Assembly: GCA_017446265.1 (NCBI GenBank)
Contig: JAFSRD010000012.1
Coordinates: 59,234 to 123,233, forward strand
Source: Treponema sp.
GTDB lineage: Bacteria; Spirochaetota; Spirochaetia; Treponematales; Treponemataceae
Direction: 5' to 3'
DNA: 64,000 nt
Each line of letters opens with the position of its first letter. The stretch's first letter is position 1. Made by a program: the position numbers and the translations under genes. A model generated the notes under the pieces. The model was given only the letters and a program-made list of their open reading frames with translations. It was not told the DNA's origin and did no database searches. Below are positions 52,253 through 61,215 of the stretch, one piece after another.

Positions 52253-53454
52253 ATATAAATCCTCTCGTCAGTGTATTAGTTCCCGTATACAACATTGAGC
52301 GTTATATTGGTTTGTGTTTAGAAAGTATAATAAAGCAATCATATAAAAATCTAGAAATAATTGTCGTAGATGACGGTTCGACTGATAGAAGTGGTGAAAT
52401 CTGTGATTTGTATGCTAAAAATGATTCACGTATAAAAGTAATTCATAAAGAAAACGGTGGTTTGGTTTCTGCACGTAAGTCGGCGATGTCAGTCGCAACA
52501 GGCGAGTATGTCGGCTATGTTGATGGTGATGATTGGCTGGATGCGGGATTTTTCTCTGCAATGATTGTTGCAATGGAACAAACTGATTCTGATGCCGTTG
52601 TTGCTGGATTTAGTCGAGAGTTTTTTGGGAAAAGTGTGAGCATCTTAAATGCTATTTCTTGTGGTGTGTATAGTGGAAAAGAACTTGAAAACTTGTATTC
52701 GTCAATGATTTCATGTGGTGATTTTTTTCGACATGGCATTACCACCTATCTGTGGAATAAACTTTTTAAGATGCATGTTATCAAGTATTCGCAGCTTGCT
52801 GTCGATGAGCGGATTACAATAGGGGAGGACGGGGCTTCAGTTTATCCAGCACTGCTGAAATCAAAAAGAATATGTGTTGTTGATAACTGTGCCTACCATT
52901 ACCGCCAACGTGAAGATTCTATGTTGAAAAAAACATCTTCTTTCAAGGAAGATGCAGAAAGACTTTCTGTACTTTATGATTATTTAAAAAAAGCATTCAA
53001 TGAAGATCTTTCTAAATACGGACTTTTACAGCAGTTGCAGAAATATGTACTGAGCACTTTTATTATACGCTCTGGAGGTATAGTGGACGGCTCTGTCTTT
53101 TTGCCTTTTGCAAAAAATATAAGAAATAGGAATGTTGTTGTATGTGGTGCAGGAACTTTTGGACAGCAGTTGGTAAATCGTTTTAAGGAATATACATTCT
53201 GTAATGTTGTAGCATGGGTGGACACTGATTTCTGGGAATACAGAAGGTGTTGTCTTGATGTAAACTCGTTGTCAATTTTGCCAGATTTGAACTATGACTA
53301 CATAGTTATTGGTATAGTAGACAGTTTTGCTGCACAACGAATGAAAACTACACTAATAGATTTTGGTGCTTTACCGTCAAAAATCCTTTTATTAAATATA
53401 AATGATGAAATGGTTGATTCAGGCTTATGTCAATATTTGGAAGTAGGAAAATAA
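52249..53454 (+). CDS. Glycosyltransferase family 2 with extra C-terminal Rossmann-like domain
   Basis: 401 residues. N-terminal GT-A domain: VSVLVPVYNIERYIGLCLESIIKQSYKNLEIIVVDDGSTDRSG, and YVDGDDWLD. The last 100 residues look like a Rossmann-type domain: RNVVVCGAGTFGQQLVNRF, VVAWVDTDFWEYR, YDYIVIGI and KILLLN. Such GxGxxG domains are found at the end of some surface-glycan enzymes, and could bind a nucleotide sugar or SAM-like ligand. ATGA overlap with the aminotransferase gene. Confidence 0.82.
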   Translation: MNINPLVSVLVPVYNIERYIGLCLESIIKQSYKNLEIIVVDDGSTDRSGEICDLYAKNDSRIKVIHKENGGLVSARKSAMSVATGEYVGYVDGDDWLDAGFFSAMIVAMEQTDSDAVVAGFSREFFGKSVSILNAISCGVYSGKELENLYSSMISCGDFFRHGITTYLWNKLFKMHVIKYSQLAVDERITIGEDGASVYPALLKSKRICVVDNCAYHYRQREDSMLKKTSSFKEDAERLSVLYDYLKKAFNEDLSKYGLLQQLQKYVLSTFIIRSGGIVDGSVFLPFAKNIRNRNVVVCGAGTFGQQLVNRFKEYTFCNVVAWVDTDFWEYRRCCLDVNSLSILPDLNYDYIVIGIVDSFAAQRMKTTLIDFGALPSKILLLNINDEMVDSGLCQYLEVGK

Positions 53455-53461
53455 TCAAAAA

Positions 53462-55516
53462 ATGAACGGTCTAATGAAAACTGATTTTACAAATAAAAAA
53501 CTTCTCATCCTCGGAGCAAATCCTGAGACGGCGAACATCGTAAAAGTTGCTCAAAGTTTCGGAGTCTATACAATAGTTGCTGATTACAATCCCGATGCTC
53601 CTGCAAAAAAAGTTGCAGACAAGGGTTACGATATTGATGCCATGAATGTTGATGCACTTTTCAACATGGCTGTTGATGAAAAAGTTGACGGTGTGCTAGT
53701 AGGCGTTGCAGATCCGCTGATTGCAACGTATCAGGAATTGTGCGAGAGGCTCAATCTCCCTTGCTATGCTACAAAAGAAAGCGTCTACGCCTTTACGAAT
53801 AAGCGGCATTTTAAGGAAATCTGTGCTAAATACGATATTGAAGGCGTTCCCGAGTATTCGGTTAATGAATTAGGCAAAGTGAAATTCCCTGTAATAGTAA
53901 AACCCGCAGACTCAAATTCCGGTAAGGGAATTACGCTATGTCGCACATATGAAGAACTTGAAGCAGATATAGAGCGTGCAAAAAAAGAATCAAAGACTGC
54001 GACCGTTCTTCTTGAACGCTACATGGAAACGAGTGATGTAAGTATCTACTACACTATTATTGACGGAACCCCTTTCCTTTCTTCTCTTTCTGACCGATAC
54101 ACGCTCCGAAACGATTCAAAATCAACACCGATTTGTCTTGGAGATATTTTTCCATCAAAATATTACGAAGAATTCATAAAAAATGAGCACCCTAAATATG
54201 TGAAGATGATTCAAGAACTAGGTGTAAAAAACGGCATGCTCTATGTGTCCGCATTTTACGAAAACGGGCATTTTTATGTGTACGACCCTGGCTTTCGTTT
54301 GCAAGGGGGCGGTTTTCATCTTGTCTTAAAAGCCGTAAATGGTTTTGACCAGCGTGAGATGCTTGTTAAGTTTGCACTTTCTGGAAGCATGCTCTCTCCT
54401 GACTTCAAAAATTATAACGACCCACTTATGCGTGGAAACGCGGCTGCTGTAATTTGGTTTTTGCTTAAAGAGGGCACAATCAAGAGTATAGAAGGTTTGG
54501 ACTACATAAAAAATCATTCGGATGTTTCGTATGTGATTGAGCGATTTTCTGTTGACGACAAAATAACTTCCGACATGATCGGAACGGAGCGGCAGGTTTT
54601 TCTGAGGGTGTTTATGAAAAGCCCCAATAGAAAAGTCCTTCGTAGCGTAATTCAGGATTTTCAGAACCGCTTGAAAGTTACCGGCACAAACGGCGAAAAT
54701 CTTTTGACATCGCTTCTTAATCCTGATTTAATTGAAAATGGCGAAGATATGAATCTTTCGCTACGAAATAAAGTTATTGTAATTTCTGGTGGAACAAAGG
54801 GCGTTGGACGGCAGGCTGCTTTACGAGCTGCTATGCTTGGTGCGGATGTGGTGATTTCTGGACGTGATAACGAAAGCGCACGGCTGATTGAAGAGAATGC
54901 AAAAAATTATCCTGGTTCAATAACATTCAAAAAGACTGACTTGCACAATGTAAGCGAGATAGAAGCTTTGTTTGATTTTGTAAACAAAAAATTCAACAGG
55001 CTTGACGGATTTGTGAATTATGCAGGTGTAACTCCTGCGTCAGAACTTGTGAATTGCAGTGAAGAATTGTTTGACGAAGTTTTTTCTATCGATATAAAAG
55101 CAGCTTTTTTCTGCTGTCAGAATGCAATCCGCCTTATGCAGAAATCTGGCGGCGGTTCAATAGTCCTTGTCGGCTCTACGCACCACAGGCGCGGAAACAA
55201 AGACCGAACTGCTTATGCGTGTGCTAAGGGGGCGCTCTTTACGCTTTCTAATCATATTGCCCGTCATTATGCGGTAGATAAAATCAGGTGCAACTATCTT
55301 GTCATGGGCTGGACACCTACCGACGGCGAACTTACGCTTAGAAAATCTCAGGGAATAACTGAAAGTGAATTGCGCGAAGAGGCTGCAAAAGCAATCCCGC
55401 TCGGGCGCATGACAGAGGCAGAAGATATTGTTCCCGGAATAATATATCTTTTAAGTGATTATTCGTATATGCTTACTGGTGCGGAATTTACACTTAATGG
55501 AGGAGAACTGATTTAG
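53462..55516 (+). CDS. ATP-grasp / short-chain dehydrogenase fusion protein
   Basis: 684 residues. Residues 1-410: ATP-grasp ligase, with KKLLILGANPETANIVKVAQ, FPVIVKPADSNSGKGITLC and TVLLERYME. Residues 435-684: short-chain dehydrogenase, with ISGGTKGVGRQAALRAAMLGADVVISGR, the N of VNYAGVTPAS, catalytic S in LVGSTHH and YACAK (YxxxK). The two domains in one chain are unusual; the ligase may join an amino acid or carboxylate to an amino-sugar, and the dehydrogenase may oxidise or reduce a sugar. Neighbours (DegT aminotransferase before, SMP-30 lactonase after) support a sugar-modifying pathway. No ribosome-binding site of note before ATG 53462; the second ATG 53474 is possible. Confidence 0.85.
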   Translation: MNGLMKTDFTNKKLLILGANPETANIVKVAQSFGVYTIVADYNPDAPAKKVADKGYDIDAMNVDALFNMAVDEKVDGVLVGVADPLIATYQELCERLNLPCYATKESVYAFTNKRHFKEICAKYDIEGVPEYSVNELGKVKFPVIVKPADSNSGKGITLCRTYEELEADIERAKKESKTATVLLERYMETSDVSIYYTIIDGTPFLSSLSDRYTLRNDSKSTPICLGDIFPSKYYEEFIKNEHPKYVKMIQELGVKNGMLYVSAFYENGHFYVYDPGFRLQGGGFHLVLKAVNGFDQREMLVKFALSGSMLSPDFKNYNDPLMRGNAAAVIWFLLKEGTIKSIEGLDYIKNHSDVSYVIERFSVDDKITSDMIGTERQVFLRVFMKSPNRKVLRSVIQDFQNRLKVTGTNGENLLTSLLNPDLIENGEDMNLSLRNKVIVISGGTKGVGRQAALRAAMLGADVVISGRDNESARLIEENAKNYPGSITFKKTDLHNVSEIEALFDFVNKKFNRLDGFVNYAGVTPASELVNCSEELFDEVFSIDIKAAFFCCQNAIRLMQKSGGGSIVLVGSTHHRRGNKDRTAYACAKGALFTLSNHIARHYAVDKIRCNYLVMGWTPTDGELTLRKSQGITESELREEAAKAIPLGRMTEAEDIVPGIIYLLSDYSYMLTGAEFTLNGGELI

Positions 55517-55526
55517 GCAGGTTAAA

Positions 55527-56357
55527 ATGAATGAGGCAAAATTAGTTTTTTATGCGGGTTCGACTCTACTGGAATGCCCCCGATGGAGCGACAAACTCAA
55601 CGCTTTGCTCTGTGTTTCCATTGAGCAAGAGTGCATTTTTCTGATTGATGAAGATGGTCAGTTTGTAAGAACATTTAAAACTCATGGACAGGTAGGATTC
55701 GCACTTTTTAAGGATAACAAGACTATTATCTATGCTGCATACGATGGCGTTTATGAATTAGACATTGATACTGGAAAAGACAGATTTCTTTTTCAGGCAA
55801 ACGGCAATAAAACGCTTCGCTATAATGACGGTGACTATGACCCGACAGGTAGAATTCTTCTTGGTACGACGGGTTACAAGCGTTTTGCAAAAGGTGAAAA
55901 CTGCCTTTATTCTGCAAATATGGATGGTTCTAATTTAAGGAAGATTGTTGAAAATACAAGTATTTCAAACGGTATAGCCTTTTCGCCAGATTCAAAATAC
56001 ATGTACTTTATTGACACTCCGACAAAAAAAATCGGTCGATACGAGTATGATATAAAAAATGGTGATTGCAAATTCGATAAATACATTATTGAAATTAAAG
56101 GCGATGGCTCTCCCGATGGAATGTGTATCGATAAAGACGGAAATATTTATGTTGCTGAATGGGGTGGTTTTAGAGTTTGCAAATGGAATCCGAAAACCGG
56201 CGAATGCCTTAAAGAATATTCACTTCCTGTCCAGAATGTTTCCAGTTGCCGGATTGGCGGTAAAAAACAAGACACTCTTTTTATTACTACAGCCAAGCAT
56301 GACGATGGAACTGCAAGTGAAACTGCGGCTGGCGGATTGTTTAAGGTAGAACTTTAA
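55527..56357 (+). CDS. SMP-30/gluconolactonase-family beta-propeller
   Basis: 276 residues without signal peptide. SMP-30/gluconolactonase/LRE features: GSTLLECPRWSDKLNALLCV with the metal Glu near the start, YNDGDYDPTGRILLGTTG, ISNGIAFSPDSKYMYFID, and GSPDGMCIDKDGNIYVAEWGG. The family hydrolyses sugar lactones with a bound metal ion. The gene follows the ATP-grasp/SDR gene by 10 bases; a dehydrogenase making a lactone and a lactonase opening it would form a pathway pair. This is inferred. Confidence 0.85.
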   Translation: MNEAKLVFYAGSTLLECPRWSDKLNALLCVSIEQECIFLIDEDGQFVRTFKTHGQVGFALFKDNKTIIYAAYDGVYELDIDTGKDRFLFQANGNKTLRYNDGDYDPTGRILLGTTGYKRFAKGENCLYSANMDGSNLRKIVENTSISNGIAFSPDSKYMYFIDTPTKKIGRYEYDIKNGDCKFDKYIIEIKGDGSPDGMCIDKDGNIYVAEWGGFRVCKWNPKTGECLKEYSLPVQNVSSCRIGGKKQDTLFITTAKHDDGTASETAAGGLFKVEL

Positions 56358-56359
56358 AT

Positions 56360-57332
56360 ATGATGATGCCAAGAAAATTAAGACATAAGTTTTTGTTCTT
56401 GACAAAACCCTTTTATGATTTTCTTTCCGTTCTGAATCCATATTCAACAGCACTCAGAAAAGAAGTAGGGCAAAAAATAGAAGTTTTGAAAAACACTATA
56501 CCTATGACTAGGGGGGGGGCTGATTTTTTTTACAGATTTTCATGAACGTTATAATGCCAGAAATTCGGTTTATATCATAAAAAGAATTTTAACAAATTTC
56601 CCTGCTAGTAAAATTTTTTTTGGTGGAGACGCAATAACGCTCTCAGAGCAAAATAAAAAAAAAGCTTTAAAAGTCCACAAAAAATTCTATGATTGCTTTT
56701 CCTTTTGTGCTGATGATTTTTTCTTTATTTACGGAAATCATGATAATAATTCTCATGCGCAAAAGAATAAAAATGCCATTCTTGAAACAAACGAAGTTAA
56801 AAATGTTTATTTTAAGAAACAGCCTTGCATTTTTTTTGGAGAATTTTCATATTATCTTGATGATGTAAAGTCACAGACAAGATATGTTTGTCTTGATACT
56901 GGAAAGCAATACATAACAAAGGATGAAATGCAGAAAATTACGGCGACGCTGAATTCTGCAAGCGAAGGCTTTCACATCATCATTCTTACCCACATAGTAT
57001 ATGAATTTATCGAAAGAAAATACCAGCCTAGACAATACATAGTGGACATGTTAAATATATTTGATGCTTTCAATAAGTTAAATTCAAAAACGCGTGTAGA
57101 ATGCATTATCGGCGGTCATATTCATAACGACTATGTTTCATCCACATCAGGTGGCATTCCAATTATTCTTTGTGACAGTGACTCTTACTTGTTTTCTGCA
57201 AACAGGTTTGTTAGAAAAAGACGGCATGTTTCTGAACAGTGCATTACTGTTTTTTTTCCTGATTATGAAAAGGGCGTATTAAATTTATTTCGTTTTGGGT
57301 ATGGGAAGGATTTACAAATACCTTTAAAATGA
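56360..57332 (+). pseudogene. Calcineurin-like metallophosphoesterase, out of frame at a nine-G tract
   Basis: ATG 56360 opens a frame that ends at 56545, but the real domain is in the next frame from 56520 to 57332. Reading across the tract with eight G gives MTRGGLIFFTDFH followed by GGDAI, YGNHD, LTHIV and GGHIHND, a complete set of metallophosphoesterase motifs, for 323 residues in all. The present nine G put the gene out of phase after residue 53. Because the rest of the frame has no stops or other damage, this looks like a phase-variable gene in the OFF state more than a dead one. Possible role: phosphodiester removal from a surface or intermediate glycan. No signal peptide. Confidence 0.8.
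56511..56519 (+). repeat. Poly-G tract (nine G) in the metallophosphoesterase gene
   Basis: Nine consecutive G in A/T-rich DNA. A tract of eight would join the start to the metallophosphoesterase domain; nine gives an early stop at 56545. Slippage at such tracts is a known way of on/off switching in treponemes and other bacteria. Confidence 0.85.
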
Positions 57333-57382
57333 ATCTAGAGCAAGATATAGAAATAAAACGCAAATTATGCTAGTATGAAAGC

Positions 57383-57520
57383 ATGGGAATCTATCTTAAT
57401 CCTAATGACGACTCTTTTTACAAGTTTGTCAAGATAGGAAAATATGTAGATAAAATAGACATCTTAAAAGAACTTAATTTGCTTTTGGATGACCCGACAA
57501 GAATCACGAATGCAAAATAG
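57383..57520 (+). pseudogene. Remnant of an AAA-ATPase-like (PF09820 type) gene, N-terminal end
   Basis: A 45-residue frame, MGIYLNPNDDSFYKFVKIG then KYVDKIDILKELNLLL. It resembles the conserved start of the AAA-ATPase-like/DUF1703 proteins (MGIYLNPGNxxF, then YVDKTGLI). The ATPase and nuclease parts are missing; the frame ends with TAG, then licD follows. It is the only content of the 211-base gap between the metallophosphoesterase and licD genes, apart from the licD ribosome-binding site (aaagaggttgac). Confidence 0.6.
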
Positions 57521-57543
57521 AAAGTTTTTTAAAAGAGGTTGAC

Positions 57544-58374
57544 ATGAATAATTATTTTGAAACATCTAAAAAATACAAGGGTTTTCACTATTCTGTTCTT
57601 TCTCACGAAGCGTTGGACTATCTGCATAAACGGACTTTAGAAATTTTCACGCAGATAAAAGAAATTTTTGACGCTAACGGCATAAAGTATATGATTTGCG
57701 GAGGAACTTTGCTTGGAGCCTCAACTACGGGAAGTTTTATTCCCTGGGATGACGACTTTGATATGTGTGTGTTTGAAGAAGACTATGAACGTGCGATAAA
57801 CCTTCTTATTGAAAAAATGAGCGATGACATTATCGTTCAGTACAAGAAAGTTGAGCCGCGATATTTTCACGGCTGGGTAAAGGTAAGGGACAAGAATTCA
57901 AAAGTAGAGCCCGCGACACAAAACTATGCGAATAACGGCGTATGGTGCGACATCTACAAACTTGCGAAGTTAAAGAAAAAAGACATTCCCTATAAAATCG
58001 CAAAAGAGCATCTCGCTTACTTAAAGCGACGACTTGGCGCGCATGACATTACAAAATCTGAGTATAAAAAGCGCGTAAAGCAGAATTGTCTTTACGGCAG
58101 GCTGTTCAAGGCAAAAATCTCATCCTTGTTTTCAAGCAAAAACAGCATAAAATACATAATATGGTCGGCTTCAAAAATCGTTTTAGATGAATCTTGGGTG
58201 CTTCCCCTTTCTAAAACCGTTTTTGAGGAAATCGAGGTTACCACGTTCGCAAAGCCGGAGTGCTACCTTACAGAGCATTACGGAAACGACTATAAAACCT
58301 TGCCGCCTGAAGAAAAACGGCGGGTAGGAATCAATTCTGTACAAATTTTCTCGGGGGGGGGTACACAAGTATAA
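57544..58374 (+). CDS. licD: LicD-family phosphotransferase ending in a nine-G tract
   Basis: 276 residues, LicD family, which transfers phosphocholine or related groups (such as AEP) from a CDP/CMP donor to a glycan. Motifs: KYMICGGTLLGASTTGSFIPWDDDFDMCVFEEDY, with the DDDFD metal site, GWVKVRDKNS, GVWCDIYKLAKL and the usual end CYLTEHYGNDYKTLPPEEKRR. The last residues are read through nine G (SGGGTQV). With eight or eleven G the frame would run to 58432, and with ten to 58427, changing the C-terminal tail and the distance to the next gene. Ribosome-binding site is agaggttg before ATG 57544. Confidence 0.88.
   Translation: MNNYFETSKKYKGFHYSVLSHEALDYLHKRTLEIFTQIKEIFDANGIKYMICGGTLLGASTTGSFIPWDDDFDMCVFEEDYERAINLLIEKMSDDIIVQYKKVEPRYFHGWVKVRDKNSKVEPATQNYANNGVWCDIYKLAKLKKKDIPYKIAKEHLAYLKRRLGAHDITKSEYKKRVKQNCLYGRLFKAKISSLFSSKNSIKYIIWSASKIVLDESWVLPLSKTVFEEIEVTTFAKPECYLTEHYGNDYKTLPPEEKRRVGINSVQIFSGGGTQV
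58353..58361 (+). repeat. Poly-G tract (nine G) at the end of licD
   Basis: Nine consecutive G just before the licD stop. Different lengths give three different C-terminal tails. The downstream gene begins at 58448, 73 bases after the present stop but only about 15-20 bases after the two alternative stops, so tract length might also change translation of the following gene. Confidence 0.8.
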
Positions 58375-58447
58375 TATATTTTGCTTTTCTCTCCGAACTG
58401 TACGGCACGGAATTGGTTGCCGCGTAGCGTAAGAAGAGGAAAGTAAG

Positions 58448-59604
58448 ATGAACGATAAAAAAGGTTTGATGACACAATACCCTTGTGCGAGAGGACGAGC
58501 GTTTGTTTGCAAAAACATTGGTGACTATGTACAGTCTGTTGCATCCCGTCAGTTTATAGACCATGTAGACGAATATGTCGAACAAGAAGAGGCGGACAAA
58601 TATTTCCCTGCCGACAAAAAGCCGATTAGACTTATTATGAACGGATGGTTTCAGTGGCGTGCGGAGAACTGGCCTCCCAGTGAGTATATAAAGCCACTTT
58701 TGGTTTCCATGCATATTTCTCCGATTAGAAAAGACCAGTTATTGTGTCATAAAGGCATAGAATTTCTGAAGAAGAATTCGCCTGTAGGGTGTAGGGATCA
58801 TTATACAGAAGAACTTTTGAAGTCATACGGAATTCCTGCATATTTTTCTGCCTGCGTTACATTAACTCTTGGTAAAAAATATTATATAGATAAAGAACAG
58901 AGAGAAGGAATTTATTTTGTAGATCCCTATTTTGAAATACCACCATTGTATGAAGATATTGGGGGCAAAAAAGTCCTGAATGAAAGTCAATTTAATGATT
59001 TTATTGTTTTTTATGCACAGCATTCAGATGTGATAAACGAATTGGCAAAGCAGCCCTTTTTTAAGAAATATTCACCGAAAGGCTTTCTTGACAGAGATGT
59101 AAATCTTTACCGTCCATATTACAAAGCTGCATGTTTTTACAGGACATATTCATCTAAATTTTCTGATGAATTTTTGCTTTCTGCCAAATACATTACGCAT
59201 TGGGTAGATGTTGATATGGCAAAGACACAAATGATGATTTATTAAATCTTGCGGAATCGCTCATAAAGAAATACGCTTCCGCAAAAATGGTTGTAACAAG
59301 CAGAATCCATGCAGGGTTGCCATGTCTTGGTTTGGAAACTCCTGTGATTTTTATTGCTAATGAACAAGTTGTGTCTGAACACGGTTCGTTTAATGTTCCA
59401 GAAAGACTTGGAGGACTCATAGAATTGTTCCGTTGCTTAAATCTTGATGAAAATGGATTTAATACAGACGATGAGGTGTTGAAATCAATATCTTGCTTTG
59501 CAAAAAGTACCACATTTGAAAATAAGAGAGACTGGAAAGACTTTGCAGACAGATTGGACAAGCAGCTTTCCTCATTCATGTCAGATGATTTCGTAGTAAA
59601 ATAA
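58448..59604 (+). pseudogene. Polysaccharide pyruvyl transferase, frameshifted
   Basis: ATG 58448 follows gaggaaagtaag. The first 266 residues (YPCARGRAFVCKNIGDYVQSV to THWVDVDMAK) and the second frame from about 59221 to 59604 (DTNDDLLNLAESLIKKY, then TSRIHAGLPCLGLETPVIFI) are two parts of one pyruvyl-transferase-family protein of about 385 residues. The frame changes near 59216-59224, with one base too many. No long homopolymer is there, so it is more likely a plain mutation (or sequencing error) than a switch. The family puts a pyruvyl ketal on glycans. Confidence 0.75.
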
Positions 59605-59615
59605 GCAAATACTTC

Positions 59616-59673
59616 TTGTCCAATTTATTGCCTCATGCTATAATTTAATGGTCATTAACTTAATGGCCATTAA
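59616..59673 (+). promoter_or_regulatory. Promoter with twin palindromic operator before ATPase gene
   Basis: TTGTCC (59616-59621), 17 bases, TATAAT (59639-59644). Starting at the next base are two 14-base palindromes one base apart: ttaatggtcattaa (59645-59658) and ttaatggccattaa (59660-59673). They cover the expected transcription start, an ideal place for a repressor. The ATPase ATG is 20 bases further on. Confidence 0.75.
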
Positions 59674-59693
59674 ATTAATTAAGGCGTTTTAAT

Positions 59694-61006
59694 ATGGAAG
59701 CATTTTACGATAGAAAAGCCGAAATAAAAGTTTTATCCGAAATAGAACAACAAGCAAGTACCTCTGCTTGTTTTACTGTAATTACTGGTAGGCGTAGAAT
59801 CGGGAAAACAGAACTTCTTAAAAAATTTGGGGAGGGCAAAAAAGGTTCATATCTTTTTACGAGTCGCTGTTCAGAAAAGGAACTTTGTAGTCAGTGGCAA
59901 CAAAAACTTTTGCTGGATTTAAAATTTAATATTTTTGGACAAATTGAATCCCTTTACCAATTATTAGAATCAATTTTTATTTTTTCAGAAAAAAATCACT
60001 TTACGCTTATTATTGACGAATTCCAAGATTTAGAATTAGTGAATAAATCATTGTTTAGTCAAATGCAAAATTTATGGGATACATACAAAAAGAAATCACG
60101 CATTAATTTTATAGTCTGTGGTTCTGTATTTTCAATGATGACGAAAATTTTCAAAGATGAAAAAGAGCCACTATTTGGACGTGCTACTCATTTTATAAAT
60201 CTTTCGCATTTTAAGGTATCTGTTGTAAAAAAAATACTTTCAGATTTTAATCCTCGTTATACCAAAGAAGACTTGCTATGTTTATATATGCTTACAGGTG
60301 GAGTCGCAAAATATATTTTTCTTTTGATGTATGCCAAAGCGTTTACAAAAAAGAAAATGATTGAATACGCAATAAGCATGCCTTCTCCCTTTTTAATAGA
60401 CGGAAAAGATATTCTAGTTAGCGAAATTGGAAAAGATTATGGAACATATTTTTCTATCTTACATCTTATTGCAGAAGGTTTTACATCACAAAATGAAATT
60501 GACTCTGTTATAGGAAAAAATACTGGGGCATATCTTCAGAATTTGGATAAAGTTTTTGATGTTATAAAACCGATTCGCCCATTATTTTCAAAACAAGGAA
60601 GCCGTAATGTTCGATGGCAAATTATAGATGCGTATCAGCGTTTTTATTTTCGTTTTATTTTTCCTCATCAAGATATGATAGAATTCGGCGAATATGATTC
60701 ACTACAAGGTATTGTATTCAGAGATTATGAAACATTTACAGGAAAAACGCTTGAATATTTTTTTTCGGAAAAAATAAAAGAAGAAAAAAAATTACCAAGA
60801 TTGGATCGTGGTGGGATAAAAAATCTAACAATGAACTCGACATAATCACTTTAAATGAAATAAAAAAAGAATGTTGCATATACGAAGTAAAGCGGCAATC
60901 AAAAAAAATCAATATCGAAAAATTAAAAGAAAAATCAACTTTTTTTAATGAATATGTTTCTGATTATAAAGTAAAACTTTTAGGGTTAAGTATGGAGGAT
61001 ATGTAA
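59694..61006 (+). pseudogene. AAA ATPase (ATPase_2/DUF234 type), frameshifted at an A8 run
   Basis: ATG 59694. P-loop VITGRRRIGKTELLKKF near residue 30, Walker B LIIDEFQDLE near residue 107, and CGSVFSMM. The frame goes on to 60845, but the last part of the family, a DUF234 nuclease-like end (IGSWWDKKSNNELDIITL, then YEVKRQSKKI), lies in another frame from 60791 to 61006. The change occurs at eight A (60784-60791); nine A would restore a 437-residue protein. Such stand-alone ATPases are common, often duplicated, and of unclear role. It may be dead or switchable. Confidence 0.8.
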
Positions 61007-61196
61007 TGACCTATGGAAGCACTGATTAATATTTGAGACATTAATCAGTGCTTCCTAACAAGTTTCTCAAAGTCCTTGTGACACAAGGACTTTTACGAAA
61101 TTGTGGTCAAAGGAGAATACACTGATTAACTCAGCCTTTCTGAGTTAATCAGTGTATTCCTATTATCCTGTTGTGATTCCAACGATGAGTCGTTAT
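60987..61196 (+). repeat. Left copy of a duplicated glycosyltransferase start, split by a hairpin element
   Basis: Bases 60987-61010 are identical to 62642-62665, and 61161-61196 match 62667-62702 at 34 of 36. In the right copy these two parts are adjacent and form the ribosome-binding site and first codons of the glycosyltransferase at 62661. In the left copy a 145-base element is inserted between them, and the frame is lost after about 12 codons. The copies flank the ATPase gene at 61278. Confidence 0.8.
61015..61159 (+). mobile_element. MITE-like element with three perfect hairpins
   Basis: 145 bases without coding capacity. Ends are inverted: ggaagcactgattaa at the left and ttaatcagtgtattc at the right share cactgattaa. 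Each end is also its own hairpin: 16-bp stem 61015-61030/61040-61055 and 20-bp stem 61115-61134/61140-61159. A third, 12-bp stem lies in the middle (61069-61080/61082-61093). The bases ctat occur on both sides (61011-61014, 61160-61163), as a four-base target duplication would. The uninterrupted site is seen at 62642-62702. Confidence 0.7.
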
Positions 61197-61215
61197 ATAT
61201 GCACAGGTGTTTTGC

